Assembly (NCBI GenBank): GCA_052061695.1
Contig: JBPZEY010000002.1
Strand: one strand, 5' to 3'
Length of the DNA: 64,000 nucleotides
DNA from: Alkalicoccus luteus
Lineage (GTDB): Bacteria; Bacillota; Bacilli; Bacillales; Salisediminibacteriaceae
The position numbers and the translations under genes are program-made. Shown here piece by piece: positions 1 through 8,745 of the stretch. The notes under the pieces were generated by a model. It was not told where the DNA came from and made no database searches. It saw only the letters and a program-made list of their open reading frames with translations. Numbering within the stretch: position 1 is the first letter of the stretch; each line of letters starts with the position of its first letter.

Positions 1-672
1 TCCCTGCTCGGTAAATTGATTCAAGCTGCAGTTAATGAACTTAATGAAGAAGAAGAACATGCGGATTTTACATTCCTTGCTGTACGGCTTCCTTACGGTG
101 TTCAGCAGGATGAAGAAGATGCTGAACAGGCACTCGAATTTATTGCACCATCTAAGACAGTGACAGTAAATATAAAAGAAGCAGTCGATGCTTCTGTAAA
201 TGCATTTCAAGCAGCTACAGATGAAAACATTTCCGATTTTATCCGAGGCAACACGAAAGCTAGAGAACGTATGAAGGTGCAGTATGATCTGGGAGCCCAC
301 TATCAGTGCCTCGTAGCTGGTACTGATCATGCAGCTGAAGCAGTAACTGGCTTTTATACGAAGTTTGGTGATGGCGCATGCGATGTTGCACCGCTTTTCG
401 GGCTTACTAAGCGCCAAGGCGCGCTGCTGTTAAAAGAACTGGGGGCGCCGGAAAGACTATACACAAAAGCACCTACAGCAGACTTGGAAAGTGACAGACC
501 GCTCCTCTCAGACGAAGAAGCACTGGGCATTACCTATAAACAGATCGACGATTATCTGGAGGGCAAAGAAATTGAGCCGGAAGCCAGAGAAAACCTTGAA
601 CAGCGCTACCTTCAGACGGAGCACAAGCGGCAGCTGCCTGTGACGGTTCACGATTACTGGTGGCAGGGGTGA
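1..672 (+). CDS. nadE: NAD synthetase, ammonia-dependent (5' end cut by window)
   Basis: C-terminal about 223 residues of NH3-dependent NAD+ synthetase, which adenylates and amidates nicotinic acid adenine dinucleotide to make NAD+. The reading frame is open from base 1 and continues upstream. Seen here are SLLGKLIQ (just after the SGGxDS-type ATP pyrophosphatase loop, which lies outside the window), RLPYGVQQDEEDA, GNTKARERMK, GTDHAAEA and GFYTKFGDGACD-type segments, then the LPVTVHDYWW tail. All are typical of the bacterial family, which is usually about 270 residues, so roughly 50 residues are missing. The stop overlaps the likely GTG start of the next gene, suggesting translational coupling. 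Confidence 0.93.
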   Translation, partial: SLLGKLIQAAVNELNEEEEHADFTFLAVRLPYGVQQDEEDAEQALEFIAPSKTVTVNIKEAVDASVNAFQAATDENISDFIRGNTKARERMKVQYDLGAHYQCLVAGTDHAAEAVTGFYTKFGDGACDVAPLFGLTKRQGALLLKELGAPERLYTKAPTADLESDRPLLSDEEALGITYKQIDDYLEGKEIEPEARENLEQRYLQTEHKRQLPVTVHDYWWQG

Positions 673-1529
673 CAGGCAGCGCCGATTTTCACTGTCACTC
701 CACTTGTTCAGACGGCTTCTTAAGTCCTGAAGAACTTGTTATCAAGCAGTGGCAGGCCGGAGTGACTATCATGTCTCTAACGGATCATGATACTACAGAG
801 GGCTTAGAAAAGGCACGAATGACATGCAGAGAAAAAGGCATTACCTTTATTAACGGTATAGAGCTTTCTGCTTCATTTAATGGCGTAAGCGTCGACATTC
901 TTGGATACGGTTTTGATGAAACCAGCACGATACTTCAGACCTATCTTAAACGAATGCGCGATGACAGAACGGATCGGATGGAGAGAATGCTGGAGCTGTG
1001 CCGTAAGCAAGGGGCATCCTTAACGAAAGAAAATGTCCTCCAGTTCGTCACAGGGTCTGTTCCAGCACGCCCTCATTTAGCCAAAGCACTGGTACACTAT
1101 GGGTTCGCCCACTCCATTCAAGATGCATTTAGTCGCTATGTCGGCTCCTCGGCGCCCTGTTACGTGCCGAAGCGGGAAGAAGTTCATCCGCTTGAGGCAG
1201 CGTCCCTGATTCAAGAAGCAGGAGGTTTTTCTGTTATCGCTCATCCTGTATATTACGGCTTGGACCCCGCAGTCAGCGAATGGCTTCGGGACTGCCGGCT
1301 GGACGGCATTGAAATTTACCATCGTGATCATCATGCTGAAGACATAGTTCGTTATCAAAAAATGGCGGAAGAAGCAGAAACCGATTCCCGGCTCCTTTTA
1401 AAAACAGGCGGGACGGATTATCACCACGAATCTTTCGGCAGACCAGGAGAATCTCTAGGAGCTTCGCCACTTCCATATAAAGAAGCGGTCCGAATTCTCA
1501 CTTTTGTTGAAGGGGGCCTCAGTCAATGA
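669..1529 (+). CDS. PHP-domain phosphoesterase (YciV/TrpH family)
   Basis: A cytosolic metal-dependent phosphoesterase of the PHP family; relatives hydrolyse 3',5'-nucleoside bisphosphates or act as 5'-3' RNases. Metal-ligand motifs are visible: DFHCHSTCSDG at the N-terminus, LTDHDT, NGIELSA, VIAHPVYY and GTDYHHE near the C-terminus. GTG at 669 forms a GTGA overlap with the nadE stop and has GGTGG just upstream. GTG at 660 is an alternative with a poorer ribosome site. About 286 residues, normal for the family. The stop overlaps the next start (ATGA). Exact substrate is not evident from sequence. Confidence 0.85.
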   Translation: MTGSADFHCHSTCSDGFLSPEELVIKQWQAGVTIMSLTDHDTTEGLEKARMTCREKGITFINGIELSASFNGVSVDILGYGFDETSTILQTYLKRMRDDRTDRMERMLELCRKQGASLTKENVLQFVTGSVPARPHLAKALVHYGFAHSIQDAFSRYVGSSAPCYVPKREEVHPLEAASLIQEAGGFSVIAHPVYYGLDPAVSEWLRDCRLDGIEIYHRDHHAEDIVRYQKMAEEAETDSRLLLKTGGTDYHHESFGRPGESLGASPLPYKEAVRILTFVEGGLSQ

Positions 1530-2731
1530 ATGAAGATGATATTCGACAACATTATAATTCAATCGATGCGGCGCTTAAACCGATAATCGGTGCTGAAAAA
1601 TACCGAATTGCCGGATATGAAGTGATTGGATGCATGCATAAAAATGGGGAAACCATTCCGTTAAAAGCCTTCTTCACCTCCGCTGATAATGATATCTCGC
1701 TAAAATGGGAACTGGATAAGCAGCTGTACAGGCTTGCCGCTGAAAAGCTTTTAAATGAGCAGGAAGCAGTAAAGCTGTTTATGAATATGCTGCCGGAAGT
1801 TTTTACTGAATTGGATGCCATTGAAGATTTGATGGAGCTGCTGCAGGAATTCCAAGGGTGGGGGCTTGAGGCAAGTCAGTTTGTCGTGGAAATAAACTCA
1901 GCCGGGCTCGAGGGGCGTCTTGATGAATTAAGTCACTCGATATTGTACTTAAAGGCCTCCGGCTACGAAGTCAGTCTTGATAACATAAAAATTGCGGATA
2001 CACATTTGGAGCAGTTTGCTAAGTTAGAACCTAATATCATAAAAATAGATGTTTCCGATTTAAAAACGTCCAGTTCCTACACTACGTACAGTGAAATACT
2101 TGATACGCTCTCCTATTTTGCGAGAAAAATTGGCGCATCGCTTCATTTTAAAGGGATCGAAGACGCAGAGCAGTTTCATGTTGCGTGGAGATATGGCGGC
2201 TATTATTATCAGGGAGAATACTTTGGAAGGGAAGTACAAGAGGTACTGAATAGCAGCGTTTTCGAGCAAACCGTTCGAGCTGACATTCACAGCTTTATTG
2301 ACCGCCACAGCCGCAGGCTGAAGCATGAACGGGAATTCGTTAAGCGGATGGATGATAACCTGCGTCAGCTCGTGCAAACAAAAGATTCTGAAAAAATGAT
2401 GAGAGATGCGGCAAGCACGTTCCATAAGGAAGCCTTTCGAATGTACATCTGTGATGAGTACGGTTACCAGCTGTCCGCTAACTGGACGAAGCGTTCCGGA
2501 GAATGGAAAAAGGATGACCAGGCAAAGGGGAAGAATTGGAGCTGGAGAGTCTATTTTCTCGATCATATGTCACGAATGGCATTCAACCGCAATGGCATGC
2601 TGTCAGATAAATACAGAGACATTGAGACAAATGAGCTGATTCTTACGTATTCGCATCCGCTTCACAGTGACCACTTTTTATTTATTGATGTAGATCCGTT
2701 ATTTTTGTATGAACAAAATTGGTTCATGTAA
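1526..2731 (+). CDS. YkuI-like protein: degenerate EAL domain plus YkuI C-terminal domain
   Basis: 401 residues with the two-domain layout of B. subtilis YkuI: an EAL domain (about 1-245) and a PAS-like YkuI_C domain (about 250-400). The EAL motif reads GYEVIG. The canonical DDFG segment is replaced by SLDNIKIADTH, and the AEGVE segment by FKGIED, so two catalytic acidic positions are lost. The family binds cyclic di-GMP. I infer a binding or sensing role, not phosphodiesterase activity, from the missing acids. The gene overlaps the PHP gene by four bases (ATGA) and is followed by a hairpin and T-run at 2879-2912. Confidence 0.85.
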   Translation: MNEDDIRQHYNSIDAALKPIIGAEKYRIAGYEVIGCMHKNGETIPLKAFFTSADNDISLKWELDKQLYRLAAEKLLNEQEAVKLFMNMLPEVFTELDAIEDLMELLQEFQGWGLEASQFVVEINSAGLEGRLDELSHSILYLKASGYEVSLDNIKIADTHLEQFAKLEPNIIKIDVSDLKTSSSYTTYSEILDTLSYFARKIGASLHFKGIEDAEQFHVAWRYGGYYYQGEYFGREVQEVLNSSVFEQTVRADIHSFIDRHSRRLKHEREFVKRMDDNLRQLVQTKDSEKMMRDAASTFHKEAFRMYICDEYGYQLSANWTKRSGEWKKDDQAKGKNWSWRVYFLDHMSRMAFNRNGMLSDKYRDIETNELILTYSHPLHSDHFLFIDVDPLFLYEQNWFM

Positions 2732-2803
2732 GCAAGCGGTTATCACGTGATAAAGATGTGGATGTAAGAATCAAGCTGAGGATGAAACATTTACTTCAAA
2801 GTA

Positions 2804-2809
2804 TATAAT
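2804..2809 (+). promoter_or_regulatory. Possible -10 element (TATAAT) before the MFS gene
   Basis: Perfect TATAAT hexamer in the 228-base gap between the EAL gene and the MFS gene. No convincing -35 lies 17 bases upstream. If active, the transcript would have a leader of about 140 bases containing the hairpin and T-run at 2879-2912 before the MFS start. Confidence 0.3.
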
Positions 2810-2878
2810 CAAATCGCTCTTTTTCTGCAAAAAAAGCAGATTTATGATGAGATGACGACACCGAATGGACAAGACTGA

Positions 2879-2912
2879 AGCCCGTTATGATGACTAAACA
2901 TACGGGCTTTTT
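2879..2912 (+). terminator. Rho-independent terminator
   Basis: Stem AGCCCGT (2879-2885) pairs with ACGGGCT (2902-2908) around a 16-base loop, followed by a T-run. It ends the upstream operon or acts as an attenuator in the MFS leader. Confidence 0.75.
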
Positions 2913-2959
2913 CAATGTTAACGCTGTTCCCTAGTCGGAAACAGCTGAAAGGAACAGCA

Positions 2960-4108
2960 ATGAATGCGATTCATAATTTAAAGGGCACACTTTTGTTTTT
3001 TCACGCGTCAATGACGATCATTATCAGCTATCTGCCAGTCTATTTTCAATCGATGGGCTTATCCCCGTCTGAAATAGGTACGTTAATGGCCGTAGGACCT
3101 GCAGCTGCTATTGCTGCACAGCCCTTCTGGGGTTTTATGAGCGATAAATGGAAAACAGTTCGTCTGATTCTCCTGATTTGTTTGGCAGGAGCCGCTTTTG
3201 TAGGAGCAGTCATGTTTCAGCTTGAGCAGTTTTTGCTGCTTATTCCAGCCGTTTACTTGTTTTTCTCGTTTTTATCTCCAGCCGGAGGTCTGGGTGACAG
3301 CCTCGCTCAAAAAAAAGCAATAGAAACCGGAATATCGTTTGGGAGCATCCGAATGTGGGGCTCTATTGGATTTGCTACTGCTTCACTTGGCGGTGGGTAT
3401 GTCCTCAGCTATACGGGTATTCAATCGATCTATTATGTGTTTTTGCTGTTTATTACTGGAGCGTTTCTGTTGGCATTCCGCTCACCGGACAGCGTGCCAG
3501 CTTCTAAAAAAGCATCACTGAAAGATGCCTTTAAACTGCTCGGACGCAGGGAACTCCTGCTATTTTTAGCATTTATCCTCTCCATCAGTTTAACTCACAG
3601 GATGAATGACACCTTTATCGGACTTTATATGGTAGAGCTGGGCGGAAACGAGGCACTTATCGGCTGGGCCTGGTTTATTGGTGTCTCAGCGGAAGCAGCA
3701 ATGTTTGCAGGAAGTGTGTATTGGATGAGGCGATATCAGCCCCTTACACTGATCTCTATCGCCGCTGCGGTTTATACCGTTCGATGGGCGCTGTTGGCCG
3801 CTGCACAGGACCCTTATATGATACTGCTTATTCAGCCGACACATGGTATCGCATTTGCCATGCTTTATTTAACAGCTATTCAGTATGTAGGAAAGCTGGC
3901 GCCGAAAGAATTGATGTCGACAGCACATTTACTTTTAATTTCTGTATTTTTTGGAGTATCCGGCGTAATTGGTTCTTCGGTTGGGGGAACTGTTATTGAA
4001 GCAGCTGACGTACGGTTCTTATACGTGCTTATGGCGATCATGGCCGCTGCCGGTTTTATTGGATCGCTGCTTTACAGAAAGCATCAAGCTGAGCCTCAAG
4101 AGTCGTGA
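2960..4108 (+). CDS. MFS transporter, MFS_1-like (YwbF type)
   Basis: A 12-helix major facilitator protein of about 382 residues. An early helix is followed by SMGLSPSEIG, and the cytoplasmic loop 2-3 motif reads WGFMSDKWK. Internal repeats with QPFWG and IGFA resemble the LacY/nucleoside-symporter-like group represented by B. subtilis YwbF. ATG at 2960 is preferred over the upstream start at 2915 because AAAGGA lies seven bases before it and the extra 15 residues are hydrophilic. Substrate cannot be assigned. It may stand alone: a terminator lies upstream, and about 75 bases separate it from the next gene. Confidence 0.85.
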   Translation: MNAIHNLKGTLLFFHASMTIIISYLPVYFQSMGLSPSEIGTLMAVGPAAAIAAQPFWGFMSDKWKTVRLILLICLAGAAFVGAVMFQLEQFLLLIPAVYLFFSFLSPAGGLGDSLAQKKAIETGISFGSIRMWGSIGFATASLGGGYVLSYTGIQSIYYVFLLFITGAFLLAFRSPDSVPASKKASLKDAFKLLGRRELLLFLAFILSISLTHRMNDTFIGLYMVELGGNEALIGWAWFIGVSAEAAMFAGSVYWMRRYQPLTLISIAAAVYTVRWALLAAAQDPYMILLIQPTHGIAFAMLYLTAIQYVGKLAPKELMSTAHLLLISVFFGVSGVIGSSVGGTVIEAADVRFLYVLMAIMAAAGFIGSLLYRKHQAEPQES

Positions 4109-4183
4109 AACCGTTTCGGTTCGATTATACTGGGTATAAGACGTCGGATATGTATTCAATATTTGTTAAAAGGAGGGGGGCAA

Positions 4184-4852
4184 ATGAGTATAGGCAAATG
4201 GATATATGCTGCAGTCATTACAGCACTTTTTCTGCTAATGTACGTTCAATGGGATACGATATCTCTATTGCGAAATGAAGAGCTGGATGAAATTATCATG
4301 ATGGCGGAAGCGAATCGGTATTATTTTTTGTTGTTAACCATTCCGCTCATTATTGTTCAGCAATTGTTTACACTCTTCCCAGTTATCGTGATTATTGCTG
4401 TGCATCTTCTTCTTTTTCCTGTTCCCGAAGCCTTTTTTTACAGCCTGACCGGCACAGCTGCCGGTTCCTTGCTCTGCTTCTCAATTGTGCATGAATTTGG
4501 CGGGAGGTATTATGAGCGTTTCTGGCGAAATAATAGGAGCAGGTTTGCCCGCGCAGAGAGACTGATACAATCGTATTCCTTTTACGGCATTGTTTTGCTG
4601 AGAAGCCTCCCTTTTATGCCAAGTAACCTTATTTCTGCAGCGGCTGCGGTTTCCCGAATATCGAAGAGAACTTATTTTTTCTCAACGCTTGTGGGGAATG
4701 CATCAATGGTCTGGATGCTGTCGCTGCTGTCAGCTCCTGTCTGGATTGGAAACACTGACATGTTTGTATTTTACCTTATTGGTTATGTGCTGTTTGCAGC
4801 TGGTTTTGTTGTCTTGTTTTTTATAGACCGGAGAAAGGAGCAATTCGTATGA
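4184..4852 (+). CDS. VTT-domain membrane protein (TVP38/TMEM64, DedA-like)
   Basis: 222-residue integral membrane protein with about five or six hydrophobic segments. The VTT (SNARE-associated) core is recognisable: FTLFPVIVI, a GTAAGSLLCF glycine-rich turn, then RYYERF, and the re-entrant LLRSLPFMPSNLISAAAA segment typical of TVP38/TMEM64 proteins. Relatives are linked to lipid scrambling or undecaprenyl-phosphate recycling. Start ATG 4184 follows a very strong AGGAGGGG site; an upstream TTG at 4163 is less likely. It overlaps the next gene by four bases (ATGA), so the two are probably made together. Confidence 0.82.
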   Translation: MSIGKWIYAAVITALFLLMYVQWDTISLLRNEELDEIIMMAEANRYYFLLLTIPLIIVQQLFTLFPVIVIIAVHLLLFPVPEAFFYSLTGTAAGSLLCFSIVHEFGGRYYERFWRNNRSRFARAERLIQSYSFYGIVLLRSLPFMPSNLISAAAAVSRISKRTYFFSTLVGNASMVWMLSLLSAPVWIGNTDMFVFYLIGYVLFAAGFVVLFFIDRRKEQFV

Positions 4853-5673
4853 TCCTGATTTACGCAGCAGTAAGTCTTATGGTAGCCATCAGTCCTGTTA
4901 TCGTGCTCTACCGAGCCAAACAACAGCTTCGTCCCGGTCCGCGTATTACCCCGGCTATGTACGTGCAGGCTTATAAAAAAACCCATTCTGCACGTGCATT
5001 AATGGACATGCTCAGCTATTTGCAAAAGCGGCAGTGGATTGTACCGGTTCAGCTTGGAACGGGCGCTGTCCTTCTACAATCTTCTCGTCCGAAACAGGGA
5101 ATGGCACACGAAACGTTTTTGTTGAAGTGGCTTTTTTCTTACGCGACAGATGGCCGCTTGTCGCCGGATGACATCCGCTTCCAATTGGCAGATGAATCGC
5201 GTCGTGGTGAATTTAGTCTTCAACTGGAACGGTACGAGGAACTAATCAAAGAGGACCTTGTTAGAGAAGGTTATGCAGTCGATCATACGATGATTCTAGG
5301 CACCTTTATAGCATCCGTAGGAATTCTTGCAGCAGGAAGCGGCGTGCTACTGTTTGATGAGCCTGTCGCAGCAATTATCCCGGCAGCCGGTGCTGTGTAC
5401 AGCTTCTATCAACTATCACAGTTTCCTTGGACGCATCACCGCGATAAGATGGCAGTGCAATCCCGGCAGCAGTTATCGCGAGCCGGCCTCCCATTTTTGT
5501 TTCAGGACCCTGGTGAATTTAAATTAGAGAGGAGTATTGTTCCTGTTTATGCGGCCGGCTCAGGAGCAATTGCGGCCGGAAGTTTTCAACTGGATGAATT
5601 CCGGCCGGTTTTAGAAAATGCTCTTAGTTCGGAGTTGATGAGTGACGCGGATCCCGTCGGAAACGACGGCTGA
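4849..5673 (+). CDS. Unknown membrane protein, possibly DUF2207-like
   Basis: 274 residues. One hydrophobic helix at the N-terminus is followed by a soluble part (about 35-140) with a winged-helix-like pattern: ITPAMYVQAY, a leucine-rich helix ending LSYLQKRQW, and ETFLLKWLF. Two closely spaced membrane helices follow (about 145-185), then a hydrophilic region and an acidic tail. The soluble part resembles the C-terminal region of DUF2207 proteins, but I would not assign it firmly. The start is within the stop of the VTT gene and has GAAAGGAG before it. Its 3' end overlaps the convergent gene 5624-6397 by 50 bases. Confidence 0.7.
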   Translation: MILIYAAVSLMVAISPVIVLYRAKQQLRPGPRITPAMYVQAYKKTHSARALMDMLSYLQKRQWIVPVQLGTGAVLLQSSRPKQGMAHETFLLKWLFSYATDGRLSPDDIRFQLADESRRGEFSLQLERYEELIKEDLVREGYAVDHTMILGTFIASVGILAAGSGVLLFDEPVAAIIPAAGAVYSFYQLSQFPWTHHRDKMAVQSRQQLSRAGLPFLFQDPGEFKLERSIVPVYAAGSGAIAAGSFQLDEFRPVLENALSSELMSDADPVGNDG

Positions 5674-6397
5674 GTCTGTATCTTTTTTCAGCGAACTGCT
5701 TCATAACGAATTGATGAAGCGGAGCCTGGATGAGTTTGTAAAGCATCCACGGCATGGCTGGTTGGAAGTGAGTGATTGCTGCATATGTTAAACCAGGCTT
5801 CAAATCCGATCTCATAAACCAAAGACGGGCTTTGGAGCGGTTGTCTCTGTGAGAAAGCAGTCCGCCTTTTACGATCCATGCATCAACTTCTGGGGAGAAC
5901 GGGGTTGGATCATGCTCCAAGTGAAGCATTGTTTTCCCAAACATTTTTATGAGAACTGTGTTTTCGTGCTGCTTCGTTAGAATAAACGAGTGAAAAAGCT
6001 TCGGTAAAAACGTAAAGTAGCTTCTCGATAAATACGATGCAGGAGTTTTTGTTTTCTCAAACCACGTCTGCACGGAAGTGACGTGCTTTTTTGCAGCTTT
6101 TTCTTTCGGTAAGCTTGCAGAAGCTACTTGAACATCAGTGCCGTACGGTTCAGCTGCATGAAGAAACAGCTCATACAGGAAAGCTGTTCGACTGACGCTG
6201 GTGCCTTGTTGAAACGCATCGTTAGTCGATATGTTTAAGTGAAGCACGACGACATTGTAATGCGAGCATACGTGCGTTAATGATGCAGGGGTCAGCCTTA
6301 ATGACTGCGGGTCCTGGTTGATGCGCACAATATAATGATCGCCCGGCTTCGCTTGTTGTATGTTGTTATCAAAGTAAATATCCGCTTTCCTTAACAT
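5624..6397 (-). CDS. Conserved protein of unknown function
   Basis: 257 residues with no signal peptide and no clear membrane segments. The N-terminal half has alternating hydrophobic strands. The C-terminal half has FLPKLFHSFIL, MLHLEHDP, WIVKGGLLS and a late Y-x5-AP-x-H-x3-MKQF helix. This helix recalls the C-terminal helix of START/SRPBCC-like or DUF2867 proteins, but the similarity is too weak for a name. ATG at 6397 lies eight bases after AAAGGAG; GTG at 6406 would overlap that site. Convergent with, and overlapping by 50 bases, the gene at 4849-5673. Confidence 0.7.
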   Translation of the reverse strand: MLRKADIYFDNNIQQAKPGDHYIVRINQDPQSLRLTPASLTHVCSHYNVVVLHLNISTNDAFQQGTSVSRTAFLYELFLHAAEPYGTDVQVASASLPKEKAAKKHVTSVQTWFEKTKTPASYLSRSYFTFLPKLFHSFILTKQHENTVLIKMFGKTMLHLEHDPTPFSPEVDAWIVKGGLLSHRDNRSKARLWFMRSDLKPGLTYAAITHFQPAMPWMLYKLIQAPLHQFVMKQFAEKRYRLSRRFRRDPRHSSTPN

Positions 6398-6496
6398 GAA
6401 TATCACTCCTTTAACCTGGCAGACTGTAAAAAGCTGCTGGCTTCGTTACAAGACCGGCAAGCAAAAACTATTTTCTTCATAAGGACGGTGTTTTGT

Positions 6497-7009
6497 ATGA
6501 AAACATTCCGGCTTTGTTCCATGACTATTTTATTTGAAAATCCTCCGGAGGAAGGCGAAACCGTTAAGGGCCGGCACATCCCGCTAGTCGATGGATTGAT
6601 TATAAATAAAGAAGAGGCTGACAAAAACTGGCTGCTTGAGGCCGTAACAGATGTGAGTCTGCAATCGTTTTTCGAAGGCTATCGTTTAGATAAGACACGA
6701 TTTATGGCGGAAGTAACCATTACCAAAAAAACAAATGATCCTGCCACTGTGTACTGTATGATCCGTGATGTGTTTAAACTGAATGACAGCATTGTAGTTC
6801 ATATAGAAGGTAAAATTGTTGCAAAGAAAGAAGATCTTTCTGATATGCTGCTTCGCACACTTCTGGACGAAGGATACGCTGGTGAAGAGCTGTACAATGA
6901 ATTTAGAAAACGTAAGAAGGATCGCGGGCGCTCCATACAAGGTGTGCTCACCAATGCTTACGAGCAGGCGAGGCTGGAGGATGAAAAAACCGGAGAAGAC
7001 CGGTTGTGA
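6497..7009 (+). CDS. ywpF: YwpF-like protein
   Basis: About 170 residues starting MKTFRLCSM, with the conserved VKGRHIPLVDGLIINKEE stretch of the YwpF-like family, known in Bacillus but functionally uncharacterised. No signal peptide; the C-terminus is lysine/arginine-rich (RKRKKDRGR). The start at 6497 has AAGGA 11 bases upstream; GTG at 6488 lies too close to that site. The stop overlaps the GTG of the next gene (GTGA), so they are probably co-translated. Confidence 0.75.
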   Translation: MKTFRLCSMTILFENPPEEGETVKGRHIPLVDGLIINKEEADKNWLLEAVTDVSLQSFFEGYRLDKTRFMAEVTITKKTNDPATVYCMIRDVFKLNDSIVVHIEGKIVAKKEDLSDMLLRTLLDEGYAGEELYNEFRKRKKDRGRSIQGVLTNAYEQARLEDEKTGEDRL

Positions 7010-7860
7010 AAATCATCGATGCCCACATTCATCTTTCGTACATTGATCGTTTTCTGAAAACAGCGAAGACGATCTCACACGTTCACTATTCGATCGAAGG
7101 GCTGGAATCAGAAATGCAGGAGGCTGGTATCTCTGCAGCCATCGGTATGGGGCTGGAAGAGCTGGAAGGCGGCGATGGGTTTCCCGATCCAGATGCCGCA
7201 ACCCCGATGCGATTAAATATGCTGAGCCGTCCTTTGCCGAACGTCTATTCCTGTGCCGGAGTGAACCCGCACCGCATGACACCGTCTGAAATAAAGCGAC
7301 TCGAAAAAGAACTCCTGCATCCTCAAACAGTCGGCATTAAACTTTATTTAGGGTATTATTACGTGGATCCGATGGATAGCAGGTATCGCATGATTTATGA
7401 ACTTGCTGAAAAGTACCGGGTACCTGTCGTTTTTCACACAGGAGATACGTATTCTGAAAAAGGACTGTTGAAATATGCACATCCGATTGCTATAGATGAA
7501 GTCGCCGTCAGGCATCCAAACGTTACATTTATTTTAGCTCACTTTGGAGACCCGTGGATGCTGGATGGGGCAGAAGTAGTTTATAAAAATCGAAACGTTT
7601 ATGCAGATTTATCCGGTCTTATCGTTGGGGATGAAAAAGAGCTCACGAGAATTGTACAAACCCCGCATTTTTTCGACCACTTTAAGCATGCACTTGCATT
7701 TGCTGACAGCTACGACAAGCTGCTGTTTGGCTCAGACTGGCCTCTTGTACCTATGAAACCATACATTTCATTTATCAAATCTATGATCCCGAAGGAACAT
7801 CATGAAAAAGTGTTTTATGCTAATGCAAAAAAAGTCTTTACGAAAATGAAGTCTGTATAA
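7006..7860 (+). CDS. Amidohydrolase family metal-dependent hydrolase (COG2159 type)
   Basis: TIM-barrel hydrolase of 284 residues. Metal-site motifs: DAHIHLS at the N-terminus, the candidate carbamylated or bridging position around VGIKLYLGYY, VVFHTGD (about 140), FILAHFGDPW (about 175) and LLFGSDWPL (about 245). This is the amidohydrolase_2 pattern seen in decarboxylases and lactonases; the substrate is unknown. GTG start at 7006 overlaps the ywpF stop, with GGAG 11 bases before it. Confidence 0.85.
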   Translation: MKIIDAHIHLSYIDRFLKTAKTISHVHYSIEGLESEMQEAGISAAIGMGLEELEGGDGFPDPDAATPMRLNMLSRPLPNVYSCAGVNPHRMTPSEIKRLEKELLHPQTVGIKLYLGYYYVDPMDSRYRMIYELAEKYRVPVVFHTGDTYSEKGLLKYAHPIAIDEVAVRHPNVTFILAHFGDPWMLDGAEVVYKNRNVYADLSGLIVGDEKELTRIVQTPHFFDHFKHALAFADSYDKLLFGSDWPLVPMKPYISFIKSMIPKEHHEKVFYANAKKVFTKMKSV

Positions 7861-7920
7861 AACCGCTTGTCTTTCCTGCACCCTCCCAGTAAAATAAGAC
7901 GTTGAAGGGAGAGATGCTGG

Positions 7921-8691
7921 ATGAAACGTACAGTGGGATTATTAAGTTTAAGTATTTTTTTAACTGCGTGCGGAGGCGCGGATAACAATAATACAGAGAA
8001 TAATGAGATCAATGAATCGAACAGCAATGAGGAGACCGCTTCAGAAGCTGAGGAAGCGGAAGAAGAGGAAGAGGAAAACCTTGAAGAAGCATCCATTGAA
8101 ATGCCACAAATGGATGGTGATCTGGCAGACCATCCTCGTGCTGTTCTGGAAACATCATTGGGAGATATAGAAATAGTCTTTTTCCCGGAGCAGGCGCCTT
8201 TGGCAGTTGAGAACTTTTTCACCCTTGCCGAGGATGATTATTATGACGGGATCATTTTTCATCGGGTAATTGAAGACTTTATGATTCAGGGAGGAGATCC
8301 TACCGGTACTGGTACAGGTGGGGAAAGTGCCTTTGGAGAGCCATTTGAAGACGAATTTGATGAATCGCTTGCCCATTTTCAAGGGGCAGTATCCATGGCT
8401 AACAGCGGACCTAACACGAATGGCAGCCAGTTCTTCATTGTTCATGCTGACCAAGATCAACTTTCAGAGGAAATGTTTGAAGGCAGCGGTTTTTCTGAAG
8501 AACGAGTTCAATACTATCTTGAAGCAGGCGGCACACCCCATTTAGATGGAGGTCACACCGTGTTTGGTCATGTAGTATCCGGGATGGATACAGTAGATGA
8601 GATCGCATCTGTAGAGACAGAAGGGGCAGATATGCCGCAAGAAGATGTCATTATCGAAAATGTGGAAATACTTGAACCTTTTGAAGGCTAA
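7921..8691 (+). CDS. Lipoprotein peptidyl-prolyl cis-trans isomerase (cyclophilin)
   Basis: 256 residues. Signal peptide with lipobox LTAC (Cys17) indicates membrane anchoring on the outer face. A very acidic linker rich in N, E and A (about 20-65) precedes the cyclophilin domain (about 75-250). Cyclophilin residues are present: FHRVIEDFMIQGGDP with the catalytic Arg, MANSGPNTNGSQFFI, and HTVFGHV. B. subtilis has a cytosolic PpiB of about 143 residues; this version is extended and exported, and presumably folds secreted proteins. The acidic linker fits a halophile surface protein. A strong terminator follows. Confidence 0.92.
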   Translation: MKRTVGLLSLSIFLTACGGADNNNTENNEINESNSNEETASEAEEAEEEEEENLEEASIEMPQMDGDLADHPRAVLETSLGDIEIVFFPEQAPLAVENFFTLAEDDYYDGIIFHRVIEDFMIQGGDPTGTGTGGESAFGEPFEDEFDESLAHFQGAVSMANSGPNTNGSQFFIVHADQDQLSEEMFEGSGFSEERVQYYLEAGGTPHLDGGHTVFGHVVSGMDTVDEIASVETEGADMPQEDVIIENVEILEPFEG

Positions 8692-8696
8692 TCTTA

Positions 8697-8731
8697 AAAC
8701 CCGGACTGTCTAAGCGGCAGTCCGGGTTTAT
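8697..8731 (+). terminator. Rho-independent terminator
   Basis: AAACCCGGACTG pairs with CAGTCCGGGTTT around a nine-base loop, six bases after the cyclophilin stop. The stem is flanked by As and Ts and could also serve the opposing small gene. Confidence 0.9.
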
Positions 8732-8745
8732 CCGTATGTACAGTT

